64,000 nt of DNA from Prunella strophiata. Taxonomy: Eukaryota; Chordata; Aves; Passeriformes; Prunellidae. The translations under genes were made by a program, and so were the position numbers. How positions within the stretch are numbered: the first letter of the stretch is position 1; each line of letters begins with the position of its first letter. The stretch is from assembly GCA_036583965.1 (NCBI GenBank), contig JAZBQD010000001.1:22243569-22307568 (forward strand), in the 5' to 3' direction. Under the pieces are notes generated by a model that saw only the letters and a program-made list of their open reading frames with translations, ran no database searches and was not told the origin of the DNA. Positions 51,701 to 62,749 of this stretch are shown here, piece after piece.

Positions 51701-52599
51701 CTGGCAACAGAGAAAAGGCCTTTCTGAATAATGCAACAACTCCTAATTGTTTCTAGTCTAGCACAGCTCCAAGATTTTGGAACAGTGTTTAGAGGACAAC
51801 TTCTACAACTTCATCCAAGAGAATAAATTCTGAGGCAAGGATCTTTGTATCACTGCAACAGTGTATATTATAATGTGTATTTGTAAATTAAATCTAATTC
51901 AGTGCTGGCAGTGGCTCAGCAGCTTACTGTTGTTCCTGACATGATTTAAACCATGAATCACTCAAAGATCCTGAAAATCACTTGAGTAAGGATAAGGGTT
52001 AGGGTGACTCTTGGGACAGGAATAAGTCATGATGCAAATACAGGGACAAGAACAAGTGGGCAGGCAGCAGTTCTGCAGAAGATAATCTAATCCATGACAA
52101 ACTGAATCGAACTCAGCCTGCTGCAGCACTGGGAGGGTCTGTGGGAGTGACTCACACTCTCCTGTCTGATTTTGCAGGACAATGCTCAAACACCCTCACA
52201 CGGTGTCTCAGCTGGGAGATGTAATTACCAGCAAAGGGACTGTGCCTTCCCACACTGCCTCTGGCAGCTCCTGAGTACTTCAGACCAGCTGATCTTTCAA
52301 GGTAAAACCAAGAGGAAAAAAGAGTAGCAATGTCAGGTTCAACTATTTGCTATTGGCCCATTTTGGTTCAAGGCATTCACAGGGTGAGAGGTGATCAAGC
52401 AATTTCCTACAAGCTGCCTGATTTCCAACTGCTCAGCTACATTTGAAGGCAGCTGCACTGCAGAGTCAAACATGAAAGCTGGGATCAGGATTTGGAATTC
52501 ACCAGTCTGACTTTGCCTTTAAAACTGTTACACCTTTAAGTGGTGTAGTAGTTTTCATACAGGCTGGAACTGCTTAGAAACAGGTTAGAGTTTAGTTAC

Positions 52600-52671
52600 C
52601 TGTGCTTGGGAAGATTCCAAACATGGCCTGGCCCCACTTCAGACCTGTTTGACATCAGGGATGACAATTCA
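52600..52671 (-). CDS. Coding exon, 72 nt
   Basis: The minus-strand frame reads ELSSLMSNRSEVGPGHVWN and then LPKH. It is the only frame without a stop. The donor is CACAG then GTAACT, good. The acceptor GGATTGCAG before 52671 has a mediocre pyrimidine tract. It ends two bases into a codon, completed by the first base of the exon at 51700. The entry phase (one base) has no matched partner yet upstream. Confidence 0.45.
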
Positions 52672-54531
52672 CTGCAATCCAGCTGCTGGGCCAGCCCACA
52701 CACACTCAAGTGTCTCTCAGTACAAGCTACAATGGATTTGAAGTCGCATTGAATGCATTTCTAGACTTAATGCCTTTTTCAAAGAGTGCTCCTTTTTTGG
52801 GTATGTTTCTAGGTGCTTGTCCTAAAAATGATAAAAACACAGAACAGTACTTTGAGATCTATTGTAAACTTTGGGAGAAGGTTTCTGAACTGAACATTAC
52901 ATTCTTGTCCCTAGAGCAATTTCATCCCAACTAATTATGAAGAAGTAAAAGCCTGGATGATTCCATGATTTAGGATGGGGGATAAGAGACCTCTCTGAGA
53001 GAGTTTCACCATGAAGATTAGCAGCTCCTAGATGACCACACACAAGTTCCCAGGTACTAAATTAGTGCATTTGCAGTTATTCCCTTATTCCCATTTTGAT
53101 TCCCTGTGAAGCATATAAAGAGTCAGTAATGTTCCAGCACCTGGGATCCACACACAGCCCACAGCAAACTCTGAAAACCTTGTACTCTGCACAGCTGAAC
53201 ATCCAGGCTTTGCCTCTGCAAATTGCTCAGACTTCAATTTGGGATTGCCAAGAGGCCTTGAATGACTCCCTACTTATGTGGGTACGGTTAATTAGCACTA
53301 ATAACTTCACTGAATGATTAAACAGGGACATTAAAATGAATATTTACATTTACTGTTAGAATTTCCAGGTTTTTTCCTCTTAAAAACTGCGTTTACAGTA
53401 CATAACCTCATTAAACAGAGAGCTGTGTATGTCACACTGGGGAGGTATCACACCAGCTCTACATATTTTCAGTCATCTTTCTGGGAATTCAGAGTACCCC
53501 TCTTTCTGCAGGCATCAGAAGGGAAATAAAACTGCTTGGATGGGCAGAGGACATAAACCAGACATAATAGAGAGAAATAAAGCAACATCAAAATAGGTGT
53601 GCCAGAACCAACACTTCTGCTTGAACAAAGGCTTTGAACTGGCACAAACTGCTCTTTCCAGCACCATGGACTGGACAGGCAGTAAAACCTTCTGAGTGGG
53701 GCTCAGGCTCAAAGGACTCTAAGGCAAAGAGGGGTGGCAAAGAGGGGTTGTGGTGTGTTGCAATGTAACATCATTTCTGTGATCACAAAAGACTTCCTTG
53801 GAAGGGTAAGGTAAAAACTTTAACTTGGACCTGCCCCAGCCTCACTTATGGAAACTCACAGTTACAAATCCTGAATTTGTATTTCTTCATAATGTGGATT
53901 TTTTTTTCCCAGCATTTGTATTTTCTTGGTTGACTTTAATTAACTTTTTGCTATGCTCATAAACTTGGAGAGGATTTGCTTTAAGCTTTTACATCTCCAG
54001 CCTGTATTAAGATATTTTAATCTTTAAACCTCTAGAACATTTAATGGATTTAAACTATTTAAGAAGGAAGGAAAAGGTGCTGGCAAAATGCACCCAAACT
54101 GAAAAATTTTGCATGAACTTTCTATTTAGCACAATTTAAAATTTATCTTAAGATGGTCTAGAAACACCTGAATGGACCCAATCACAACAGATAAGTACTT
54201 TATTTCCCATGATATAAAACATGGCGAGCTGGGAAAGAAAAAGATGGGGAGCATGGGGGATGGGACACAAAGAGTTAACATAAACTGAAGCATAAAAAGA
54301 CTGCAGTAAACAGGAACTCAAAAAGCTGCTTCAGGGAAGCAGCTTTGTGGGTCCATTAAATTAAGAGGTTGGGCTTTCAAAACACGGTGGGGAAAACAGA
54401 ATATTATAGAGAAAGCAAATCTAGGAAGAAAAGTGAAAGGTAAATGTTATGGGTGACTGTGTGAAAAGAAGCACAGTCATACACAAAAAGAGATGCTTCT
54501 TGTGGTACACAGTGGACCTGACTTTAAAAAT

Positions 54532-54551
54532 ACCTCTCTCTCTCTCTCTCT
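54532..54551. repeat. (CT)n microsatellite
   Basis: About ten CT units, pure. It lies in an intron of the inferred minus-strand gene. Confidence 0.95.
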
Positions 54552-55503
54552 GTATTATTCATATTTCCAATTACTTGTTTTATCTACAATGACAGAGCAC
54601 TTCTCTTCCATTTGCTGTCTAATACACAGAGCATTAACAGTGCACCCTTAAGCACTGCCTCCACCCCATAAAATACCAGTCCTTCCAGACTGTGACAGGA
54701 GTAATTAGTGCAGATAATTTTCCCTTTTAGTCTGACCATTAAGAAAACATCCCTTTCTGCTCATCTCTTTTTTACCCACAAGGAGAGCTTCAGGTAGATG
54801 GAGAAACCTGGCTGCTGTTGGTATCAGAGGAGCTGAAGGCATGACAGACACAAGTCTTGCCTGTCCCACATGGGACTGGAAGAACTGTATCTTGTAGGGC
54901 AGCTAAATACCAATTTTGGAGTCCCACTCACACTTCAAGCAGTAGTTCAAGCTCTTTCCCTCCTGTGGAAGCTCTGCCCTCCCCTGTAAGCACCCCAAGG
55001 CTTGACTCTCTCTGGGCCTTGGCTGTGCAGAGTGCAAAGCAGCATACAGAATCCCCACTTACGTGCCCTTCTTGCCCTAATTTTGTTGCTCATAGCAAGT
55101 TTAAACTACTTCACCATTTCCCTCCCTTCTTTTGAAAAGAGGTAGAGACAATGCCATTCTAGTCAGTGAGATTGTTTCTAAAAAAACAATATACAAAGGT
55201 GAAGTTTTAGTTTTAAACTAAACACAAGCTTAGTTTATTTTTCATTTTTATTTATCATCCTTTTGGTGCATACAGAGGAAGGTGAAAAACCTCAAGCCCT
55301 GCTGCAAATACAGCCCCACAGACTTGCAGCACACACTGGGCTACAAAGACCCCTCAGGAAAGCTCAAATGAAAATTCTCAGCTGCCCAAACATCTGCTCA
55401 TTGCAGGGAGCTTTAAACAAAATTGCAACTGTCCAGATAATCTTCATTTGTCAATGCTCTTCTCCTCAGAGATCAGATAATTCCCAATTTTTTTTTTACT
55501 TAC

Positions 55504-55570
55504 AAGAGTAGGCAGCAAATAATTAATGTAGTTGCTTACTAAACACTTCAACTTTACTGGACTCCCTCCC
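55504..55570 (-). CDS. Possible coding exon, 67 nt
   Basis: The minus-strand acceptor GTTCTCCCTTTCTCTAAG is strong and the donor CTCTT then GTAAGT has the full consensus intron start. The one fully open frame reads GGSPVKLKCLVSNYINYLL and then PTL, entering one base in and leaving on a codon boundary. The entry phase conflicts with the exon at 55920, which ends in phase 0, so one of the two boundaries is wrong or another exon lies between. Confidence 0.3.
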
Positions 55571-55919
55571 CTTAGAGAAAGGGAGAACAGCTCCTGCCAT
55601 ATTCCCTGTGCCAGCTGTCAAGTATTAGCTATGGGCTAACATGGCTTTCAAAACTTTATCATCCAGTGCTGCTAATTAGCCCTAATGGACCTAAGCAATA
55701 TAAAGTTCTTTGATTGGTTTTCTTTGGATATTATTTCCCTCGAACAGATTTTAAGCCATGGGCAATACTGTTCTCTATGGCTGTATCCTTCTGCTGAGCT
55801 CCCACTGGTCCAGTTCTGTTGCTAGAAAAGCAAAGCAAACCCACGAGGGTCAGAGGCTGGACCATTTCACAGAGCAAAACACAAATCTGCATTTCCTAAC
55901 AGGAAGAGCATCCAATTAC

Positions 55920-55977
55920 CTCCAGGTTGTCTGTATCACCGTCTGCAACCCAACCGTTCCAAGTTCTGCTCAGCTCG
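55920..55977 (-). CDS. Coding exon, up to 58 nt, start ambiguous
   Basis: The minus-strand frame reads ELSRTWNGWVADGDTDNLE and ends GGAG then GTAATT, a good donor. Three CpG sites in under 60 bases stand out in this CpG-poor region. Three acceptors (TTTCCAAAAAG before 55977, and two AGs further in, the last CAG before 55965) all give the same entry phase. That phase matches the exit of the exon at 56852. A plus-strand open frame overlaps but lacks comparable signals. Confidence 0.42.
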
Positions 55978-56319
55978 CTTTTTGGAAATAATGGACAGAG
56001 CTGTTCACTGAGATTTTATTACCAGACATCAGCATTTATTTCCTCCAGCATATCCTAATAGTTCATCTGACTGCACCTGGCCTTGGTTTTGTGCTGCTTC
56101 TGTTTCTTTCAACACCCTGGCTTTAATGGGATCAGCACAGAGCTCCCGTTACAAATCTAGGAACAGAGAACAGGACGGCCTGGCTCTGTTCAGGTGGCTG
56201 CACACAGAGCACAAGAGCAGCTCTGGGAGCACTTCCCCTCCTGGGACCAGCACTGCAGAACCTCCCAAAGCATCTGAACATGGCCAACACAAACATTCCT
56301 GCTCATTTTTTGCCTGATC

Positions 56320-56789
56320 TGATGCCTTGAGAAGACTGATCTAGAACAGAGGCCAGACAGCTAAAGAATAAAGCAGAGATTTATTAAAAGGATCTCCCCC
56401 ACGGATCCACCTTGGGCAGCACAAGAGCCAGCCAGGGCTGCACCCAAGATGAACCAAAATGGGCACAAAATGCACTGACCAGGCACAGGGTCTCTCAGTT
56501 TTATGTATGAGATGGACCAAATTTTGGTCCATTTGCATATTGGAATTAATTATTCAGTTACAGCTTTAGGTTATGAAGTCCCATCCTGCTTGTTTTTCTC
56601 TCCTCAGTCCACATTGTTTGTGCTCTTGGGCCTGAGATTTGGATCATTTGTCCTTGGTCCCCAGCTAGAGAAGGAATTGTTTTGTCTCCCTACTCTGTGC
56701 AGAGAGCTCACCATCCCCTAATATGAAGTCCACACACACTAAAGCAGCACAGAATCTGAAAAATATACAAGCTAAAACCTAAGGCATCA
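56320..56789 (-). mobile_element. Solo LTR of an endogenous retrovirus, copy 2
   Basis: A 470-base LTR with inverted ends TGATGCCTTG and AAGGCATCA. It is flanked by the 4-base direct repeat GATC at 56316-56319 and 56790-56793, the target duplication of its own insertion. On the minus strand a CATAAAA TATA-like site near 56500 precedes the R region, and AATAAA at 56380-56385 is the polyadenylation signal, followed by a GCTTTATTCTTTAGCTG U5 start. A 4-base duplication is more usual for gammaretrovirus-like elements, though GATC is palindromic and short. There is no primer binding site or internal region, so it is a solo LTR left by recombination. Confidence 0.92.
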
Positions 56790-56851
56790 GATCTAAGCTC
56801 TTTCTTCTCTGATCCTCCTCTTCCCTCCCCACACATCAGATCAGATCTCAC

Positions 56852-56908
56852 CTGTCAGCAATGGACCTGCTCCTTGAGTCAACAATGTCAATTATGCAGC
56901 GCATGCTT
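56852..56908 (-). CDS. Coding exon, 57 nt
   Basis: The acceptor is of high quality on the minus strand (TTTATTTCTCTGTTCATTTC then AATCAG), and the donor GACAG then GTGAGA fits consensus. Two of three frames contain stops. The open one reads SMRCIIDIVDSRSRSIAD, entering one base in and leaving two bases over, in phase with the exon at 55977. Including a CpG (ATGCGC), this is a strong candidate. It lies only 62 bases from the solo LTR, so the retrovirus inserted close to a splice donor. Confidence 0.52.
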
Positions 56909-57531
56909 CTGATTGAAATGAACAGAGAAATAAAGAATGGTGTCCATATAGAAAAAAAAAAAGTATGGACAGAAGTGTTCAATGGAATAGTGGAATCTAA
57001 GCAGAAAAGCCATCATATTCCTAGCATGACAAAAACATAGGCAGATAGCAATGGAGCTGGAAAATAAACCTGAAGGTGTGGCTTGTTTTCTCCAGCCAAC
57101 ATCAATTATTTATTTTAGAATGACAGCACATCAAATTTCACATATTCCTCTAACAGGCTTCTGTGTCCTTTTGTGGTATGTTATTCAAAAGATCAAAAAT
57201 TCTGATAAATGTTCTCTCCTATGATTGCTTTAAAGATGCCACAGGTAACATCTACCTGCAGGAAATGATGCACTAGAATTCATTGAACAGTCCAAAAAGT
57301 AAAACTTAAAAGCAAACCACTCTTCAAGAAAACTTGTGAATTTATTTTGAAAATGTGTTCTTTAAAACAAAGAGAATAAGATCTTAATATTATAACTAAG
57401 GTGTGTTGGAAACTGCCTGTTCAATATGAGTCAAACCTCAAGAGTCAAAAATGCAAAATGAATTAGTGTTTTAAAAGTTAGAAAAGGAAGGCTCTCTCAT
57501 AAGTCAATACTTATGGTTCTGACCCTCTTAC

Positions 57532-57615
57532 CTCAAGGGAGTAGAACAGAATTGGAGAAGCATGGAAAGGGTCAGAATGATCAGAAATAAGAAACTGTGT
57601 CAGACCATGGGATGG
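57532..57615 (-). CDS. Possible coding exon, frame and start uncertain
   Basis: The donor CTTGAG then GTAAGA on the minus strand is near-perfect. From acceptors at 57615 (ATAATCTAG) or 57594 (TGACACAG), one frame reads FLISDHSDPFHASPILFY. Another, from the 57594 acceptor, reads FLFLIILTLSMLLQFCSTPL and would fit the entry phase of the exon at 56908. The sequence before the donor is itself pyrimidine-rich and could instead be an acceptor tract, so this call is weak. Confidence 0.2.
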
Positions 57616-58091
57616 CTAGATTATAGCATCTTTCTGCCAGGAAACTGAAACTGAGGTGGCAGAGGTTAGAGGCCTCTAAAATCATGTTGGGCAGAGCAAA
57701 TAATGCTCATTGTCTCTTCTTTCTTGGGATTCAGAGGATTTTGGAGGAAAAGGCTGTCATTCCTGACTGTGTTGTGTGAAAAACTCCAGCAGGATGAGTT
57801 AGTGAATGGCAGGAGTCCATTGTACCTCCAATTTTAAATCAATGAATACCTTTAATGCAAATTGCCCCCCAGAACTCAGCAGTCCTTAAGAACAGCCATT
57901 CCTTACCTCAGATGGCATCTGTTAACAACCAGGCAATGGCACCTGCTTCTAACAGGAATTTAGCCAAGGAGAAAGAAAACAAGCAGAATATGCAAATAAA
58001 CTAAATTCCTGAGAATTTATCTATATTTTTCAGACTGGAATGTAAAATTTTGAAATCTTAAGCATGAACAGTTAGGTGGTAGATTACCTAC

Positions 58092-58147
58092 CTCCAGCAT
58101 GGTCATCAAAATTGCCCCAAAGGTCAGCTCTCAAACAATTTTCAGCT
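58092..58147 (-). CDS. Possible coding exon, 56 nt
   Basis: The minus strand has a perfect branch-point word CTGAC, then GGGTGCTTAG before 58147, and a good donor CTGGAG then GTAGGT. The only frame open throughout reads AENCLRADLWGNFDDHAG. A shorter version from an inner AG would read LTFGAILMTMLE in another frame. Which is right, if either, cannot be settled from the sequence. Confidence 0.22.
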
Positions 58148-59542
58148 CTAAGCACCCGAAGTCATGTCAGTTGCAGAAGGAGTGGAAAGGTGGCAGCTCC
58201 AGCAGTAGTGGATGCTCAGGGACTTGCCTTCACCCACCTGGCACAGCCAGCCTTTGGCATCAGATTTCCGCACAGAAGTCAGGCTATTCCCAGCAGCTCA
58301 GCCTTCAAAGGACTTCCTCATTTTCCATGTTCATCTCATCTGCCAGGATGCAGCTATACCTAAGGGTCAGGAAAAAAATAAGTTTATTTTTTTTTTTTCA
58401 TCAAACTACTAAATCTGCTGAAACTAAAGCTTCCCAGCAGGATTTGGGATATATAGCTTGCTCCAAAAGAGAGAAAGCTGCAGGAAATTTCTGAAAATGC
58501 CACAATAGCTGCCACAGAAGTGCCCTCATTCCCAACCTTTTTCAGGAATGGTTCTACCCTGGACACAGTGAGGAAAGAGAACTGCAAAACGCAACAGGTT
58601 ATGTCACTTCAAGAGGCCCATGACCATGGAAAAAATCCTCTGTGGGGCAGAAGGAAAATTAATGTTCTTAACTGGAAGTCTCTGGTCTCCCACCATCTAC
58701 TTTAAGACCTGCTTAGAAACAGTTTTGCTGCAGCTTAAGCTTTAAAGGCCAACTTTTCACAGCACCTTAGCTTAAGGCTTGGAGTGTTTTAGCTTGGCTT
58801 TGAGCAGGGTGAAGGAACATCATTTCAATTTCTTAACACTTAAAGTGCCTTATTATCAGATCAAATGCACAACATCAACAGCAGCACTGTTGCAAGCTGA
58901 CTAGATTTATACTTAGGGAAAATTCAGAAGGGTAGAAATCAAATGAATGTGCAGGGAACATACCAGGGAAGAAAGAACTGTGATTTGTGATCCCCATTTT
59001 CTGTACTTAGCATCTTACAACAGGAACTGGACTTTTAACCTCCAAATCCTGATGTGAGGAAGGTAACTTCTATTTGAAGGGCACTGCTTCCAAAGCCATA
59101 AAAGTCATAATAAAGGTTATAGAGATAAACTGAAACTTTTAAGAGAATAAAGCAAGTAATAGAGAACAATTTCATGCAGCTGGACAACTTATCCTGTTAT
59201 AACAACAGCAGTCTACTGCTAATGAGCATCTTCACATTTACAATTAAACCTTACTTAAGTGGAAATACTAATACACTGTTGAAACCAAATGCCTCCCCAT
59301 AAATCAAACATGCTATTTCTTACATGACAAAGGTTCCTGGGATTAAATGTCAGCTAAACCTGAAGCACCTATTTCCCAAATGGTAACTTAGGCTAGACAA
59401 AGCTTGTGGCCCAAGCCTTTCAATAGGAGCATGCAGCAAAGCTTTACAAATGGAATTTGGTATCCAAGACAGGAACCCCACCTTTGAGGGTTCTGGCTAC
59501 TGAACTTCTAGGCAAGGTGGAAAAAAAAAACTTCAAGCCCAC

Positions 59543-59681
59543 TCCCTGAAATTTCTTGAAACAGATCTGCAATGGACAGGTAACTACAGGACTGTGTTTT
59601 AGGATAGCTCCAAAAATTCCTTCTACCATAAGCAATTTTGGATTATCTCCTACAGGCACAGTAACAAACAAACAGCGAGTG
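59543..59681 (-). CDS. Coding exon, start and end approximate
   Basis: The minus-strand frame reads TRCLFVTVPVGDNPKLLMV, EGIFGAILKHSPVVTCPL and QICFKKFQG, with consistent coding character over more than 40 codons. A CTGAC branch-point word lies about 29 bases before the acceptor GAGCATCAG (exon from 59681). An AG six bases earlier gives the same phase. That phase matches the exit of the exon at 60039. The 3' boundary is unclear: GGGA then GTGGGC at 59543 or CCT then GTAGTT at 59588. Confidence 0.38.
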
Positions 59682-60038
59682 CTGATGCTCACCAGGAGCT
59701 CCAGGAGGGTGTCAGTGACCGGGGAAAGAAATGGATGCTACAGCAGGGCTTAGGGACTCCCAGTTCTTTCCCTCTGTCCCTGCATTAACCCCTCCTCAGC
59801 TCAGTCCTCCACCCCTACAAGGTGTGCTCCAGCTCCCTGGGGAATGGAGGAGCCAGCCTCTCTGCTCACTCAGCTGAGCAGAGTCAGCTTGGCCTGATCT
59901 CCTGCATCAGGACTCTCTCTTCAATCTCAAGATGTACTCAGGTTCTTACACTGGGGGGAGAGATCCTGAGGAAAAACTTCTTAATTCCCTACCATGCCTC
60001 AAAAGGTGGCTCAGAGCAAGTCCTGTTGCCTTCCTTAC

Positions 60039-60202
60039 CTTTCCGAGCCTCCTGCCTTTGCTGATATATATGCAAACAGCACATACTGGTGGATAAACAG
60101 CTCCACATTTCCTCCTTGCTCTGCATACTGAGTAATTCCAGACTTTGTGGGGCAGCCAGGCAGGTGCACTAAGCACAGGGATGAAAAAGCTGCAGTGGCA
60201 AT
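60039..60202 (-). CDS. Coding exon, 164 nt
   Basis: The donor GGAAAG then GTAAGG on the minus strand is essentially ideal. The acceptor is CCTTCTTCATTTTCTGAAG before 60202. The frame reads IATAAFSSLCLVHLPGCPTK, SGITQYAEQGGNVELFIHQY and VLFAYISAKAGGSE, alternating hydrophobic helices with a polar middle. It enters in phase 0, matching the exon at 61095, and leaves two bases over, matching 59681. This is among the most convincing exons of the window. Confidence 0.6.
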
Positions 60203-61094
60203 CTTCAGAAAATGAAGAAGGATGAAGTTTCCACACATAAGAAAAACATGCAAGACTCTTTTGTGGAAAATATGTATGTAAATATTCACCTCTTGTATCC
60301 TTGGTAGCAAAATTTGTGTTTGAAAATGTGTAGACTGGTTCCAAAATAGTCTTTATTTACAACTTCTGAAATTTATAAAGACTGAGTGAATAAAAAGAAA
60401 TACGTGTGTTCTAGAGAGGTATTACCACAGCTGCAGTTCAGCTATCTCAGGTGAATGAAAACTTCCATGGTAATTCCTATTTAAAGATATTAACATGGAT
60501 GAAGGAAAGGGAAACAATAACAATATTAATTCTCTACTAAGTGTGATTCTAGAAAGTATTACCATGAAGAGTTAAACATTATTTCTTAGTTCTAAACCTC
60601 ATATATAAATTCCTGTCACAGCAAAGAACACAAGCTGGGAGGACATGAAAAGATAACCAGAGTCCCCATCAAATATTGTGCTTATTTCTTGTATAATTTA
60701 GATTAAGATAACTTTTCTCATTGCTGTAGCACTACTGGATTGTTTTCTGCTTCTGGCTTGCAATGGGCATAAACCTGAGTGCTGACTTTTAACAACAGGC
60801 TATTGAATAACCACAGGAACGAAACAAAAAAAAATGTCTTATCTAAAGCTGGCATGAAATTAAACCACTCAGTGTAAAGCTGCTATGACATTAGAATTCG
60901 TGTTGGAGAGATCTGTTCACCACAAATTTCAGCTGCAGTGAACAAGACCCTCTAGGCTTATGCATACAAAGCAGCCCTCATGTCCCCTGTTCAGCTTAGT
61001 TATGAGGCTTGTGAGGAGCAGCTGAAACTCAGTTTTTCCAGCTTTAAACTGGAAGCCAAGGGTACTGTTACTTCTGTTCTTTTTCCCTGCCTAC

Positions 61095-61178
61095 AGCTAA
61101 GAGCACATTGAGAACAAGCTCATCAACAGCCTGGTGTTGGGAGAGGTGTTCCCATGCCATGCCTGCTGTGCACTGGGG
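61095..61178 (-). CDS. Coding exon, 84 nt
   Basis: The minus-strand acceptor CTGCCTGCTGTCCTCTTTAC followed by AG is excellent. The frame reads PQCTAGMAWEHLSQHQAV and DELVLNVLLA, phase 0 at both ends. The donor, TTAGCT then GTAGGC, is weaker. Without splicing the frame would run nine more codons to a TAA. The exit phase fits the exon at 60202. The exit phase of the exon at 62307 does not fit its entry, so a further exon probably lies between; 61641-61726 is a possible site. Confidence 0.45.
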
Positions 61179-62306
61179 CTGTAAAGAGGACAGCAGGCAG
61201 GATGTGCCAAAGGACAGCAGATACAGTCCCTCCACAAAAAACACAGGACAGTTCAAAGGGACTGGTGTAATGATTTGGTGGTTGGTTCAAGCAAGTAGAT
61301 TGGGGTAACTCTTCCAAGACAAGGCATTGGCTCTCTAAGCCCCTGGGGAAATAGACCTTTGCTTCCAGAAGACAACAACAATGGAAGAAATAAAATCATT
61401 CCAGGGTTATTTTTGCTGGACTGGCCACCTCACTGCAAAATACTCAAACTGCAGAAGCAGAGGCCTGCAGTGTACAGGTTTTTTTTCCTAACCAGCCAGG
61501 GCTGACACAGGACAAACAGCCAGTGTTATTGCACAGCTCTTCTCTTCTAGAGCTGTTAGTACCCGTTTGCTTCTCTTAAATGGGAAATGCCAAGATGCTC
61601 TGCACTGACTTTAATGTTAAAATCCTGGGACACAGGACACCCCAGAGCATCCTGAAAAACGTTGTGCTATCTGTTTCTGAAATCTGTCACTGGAAAAACC
61701 TTCCGACAGATTTGTGTAAGTTTCCTCTAAAGGAAAAGGCAAGACAAGTCCTGGCTGGAGTACAAGACATTTATGGGACTGAAGGAGGCAGGTGAGAACA
61801 GTTGTACTTCAAAGAGCACGATGAAAAATGAGAAATGTGAGGACTACCATCAAATTGAATCTGTCCTAGTATGAGGAAGGAGAGCCAAAAACCTCAGATA
61901 ACCTGGCACAATTGCATATACACAATTCCAGTTTAATCTGGAGCCTTCAGACATATTAACTATAACCATGTACCAGAGAAGATACAACCCAGAAATATAC
62001 AATTGATCTGGAAATTAAAGTAAAATGTCCTATTTCTTTCAAGCATAGAGCCAGAAAATCCAATATTTTGGTTTCTGATGTCTTCTGAAAGCTAAAATCA
62101 TCAAAATCATTAATTCACACAACAGACGCTTCACTTGAAAACATGAAAAATGCTTTGAGCCACATTCCAAAATAAATGCTCCCTTTATATGAGAGATAAC
62201 TCTTGAGAATTTGTTCTACTACAAAGAACCCTCTTAATTCAAGCCCTTCTGCTTCAAACAATACTCTCTGATCAATAAAAATCTCACACTGTGGTGGTTG
62301 TCTCAC

Positions 62307-62497
62307 TGTGAGCATTCAACAGCCACAAGGCAATTATTTAAACTCCACTTAGGATGATCTATGAAATAACTGAGGATGATGAACCGTTTGGAGAGGGATG
62401 AATCAACAACAGAATGAAAATGTGCATCAAGACCTGCAGTCTCTCCCAGACAGGATTTCCCAACAGGGCAAATGTACTTTACAGCATTATGAGGACT
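62307..62497 (-). CDS. Coding exon, up to 191 nt
   Basis: The minus-strand frame reads SPHNAVKYICPVGKSCLG, ETAGLDAHFHSVVDSSLS, KRFIILSYFIDHPKWSLN and NCLVAVECS. The acceptor is GAAGAGTTTGCAG and the donor GCTCACA then GTGAGA. It enters in phase 0, matching the exit of the exon at 63437, and leaves two bases over. An internal donor (GCAG then GTCTTG near 62433) could end the exon after about 21 codons. A second open frame just downstream is in another phase and lacks an acceptor. Confidence 0.42.
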
Positions 62498-62735
62498 CTG
62501 CAAACTCTTCAGTTGTATGTGAGTGAATTTGCTCTTTATTGAGAATTCCTATAAGGCAAACCTGGCATGCCTGGCACAAAATGAGCCCAGATCCACATTT
62601 TTAAAACCTGCCTTGCTGGTCCTTCAGAGCAGTGGGTGGTGCTCTTGCCACAGAAGGGAGATAAAGCCATGGTTTGTCTTTAGCAGTGTATCCCCCAGGG
62701 CCAGATCCACACTGATAAAACAAAGGGCTGAAATT

Positions 62736-62749
62736 CCACACACACACAC
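62736..62749. repeat. Short (CA)n run
   Basis: Six or seven CA units. Short, and not necessarily variable. Confidence 0.8.

Noticed and set aside
55758..55991. A 77-codon plus-strand open frame
   Set aside because: It overlaps the minus-strand exon candidate at 55920-55977, which has a good donor and a phase match. The plus frame has neither.
48363..56319. An 8-kb provirus between the two LTRs
   Set aside because: No primer binding site, polypurine tract or retroviral reading frames were seen between the LTRs, and copy 2 has its own target duplication.
58384..58587. A minus-strand frame with acceptor CTTTCCTCACTGTGTCCAG and coding-like residues
   Set aside because: No donor of adequate quality was found at a sensible position, and the phase could not be tied to its neighbours.
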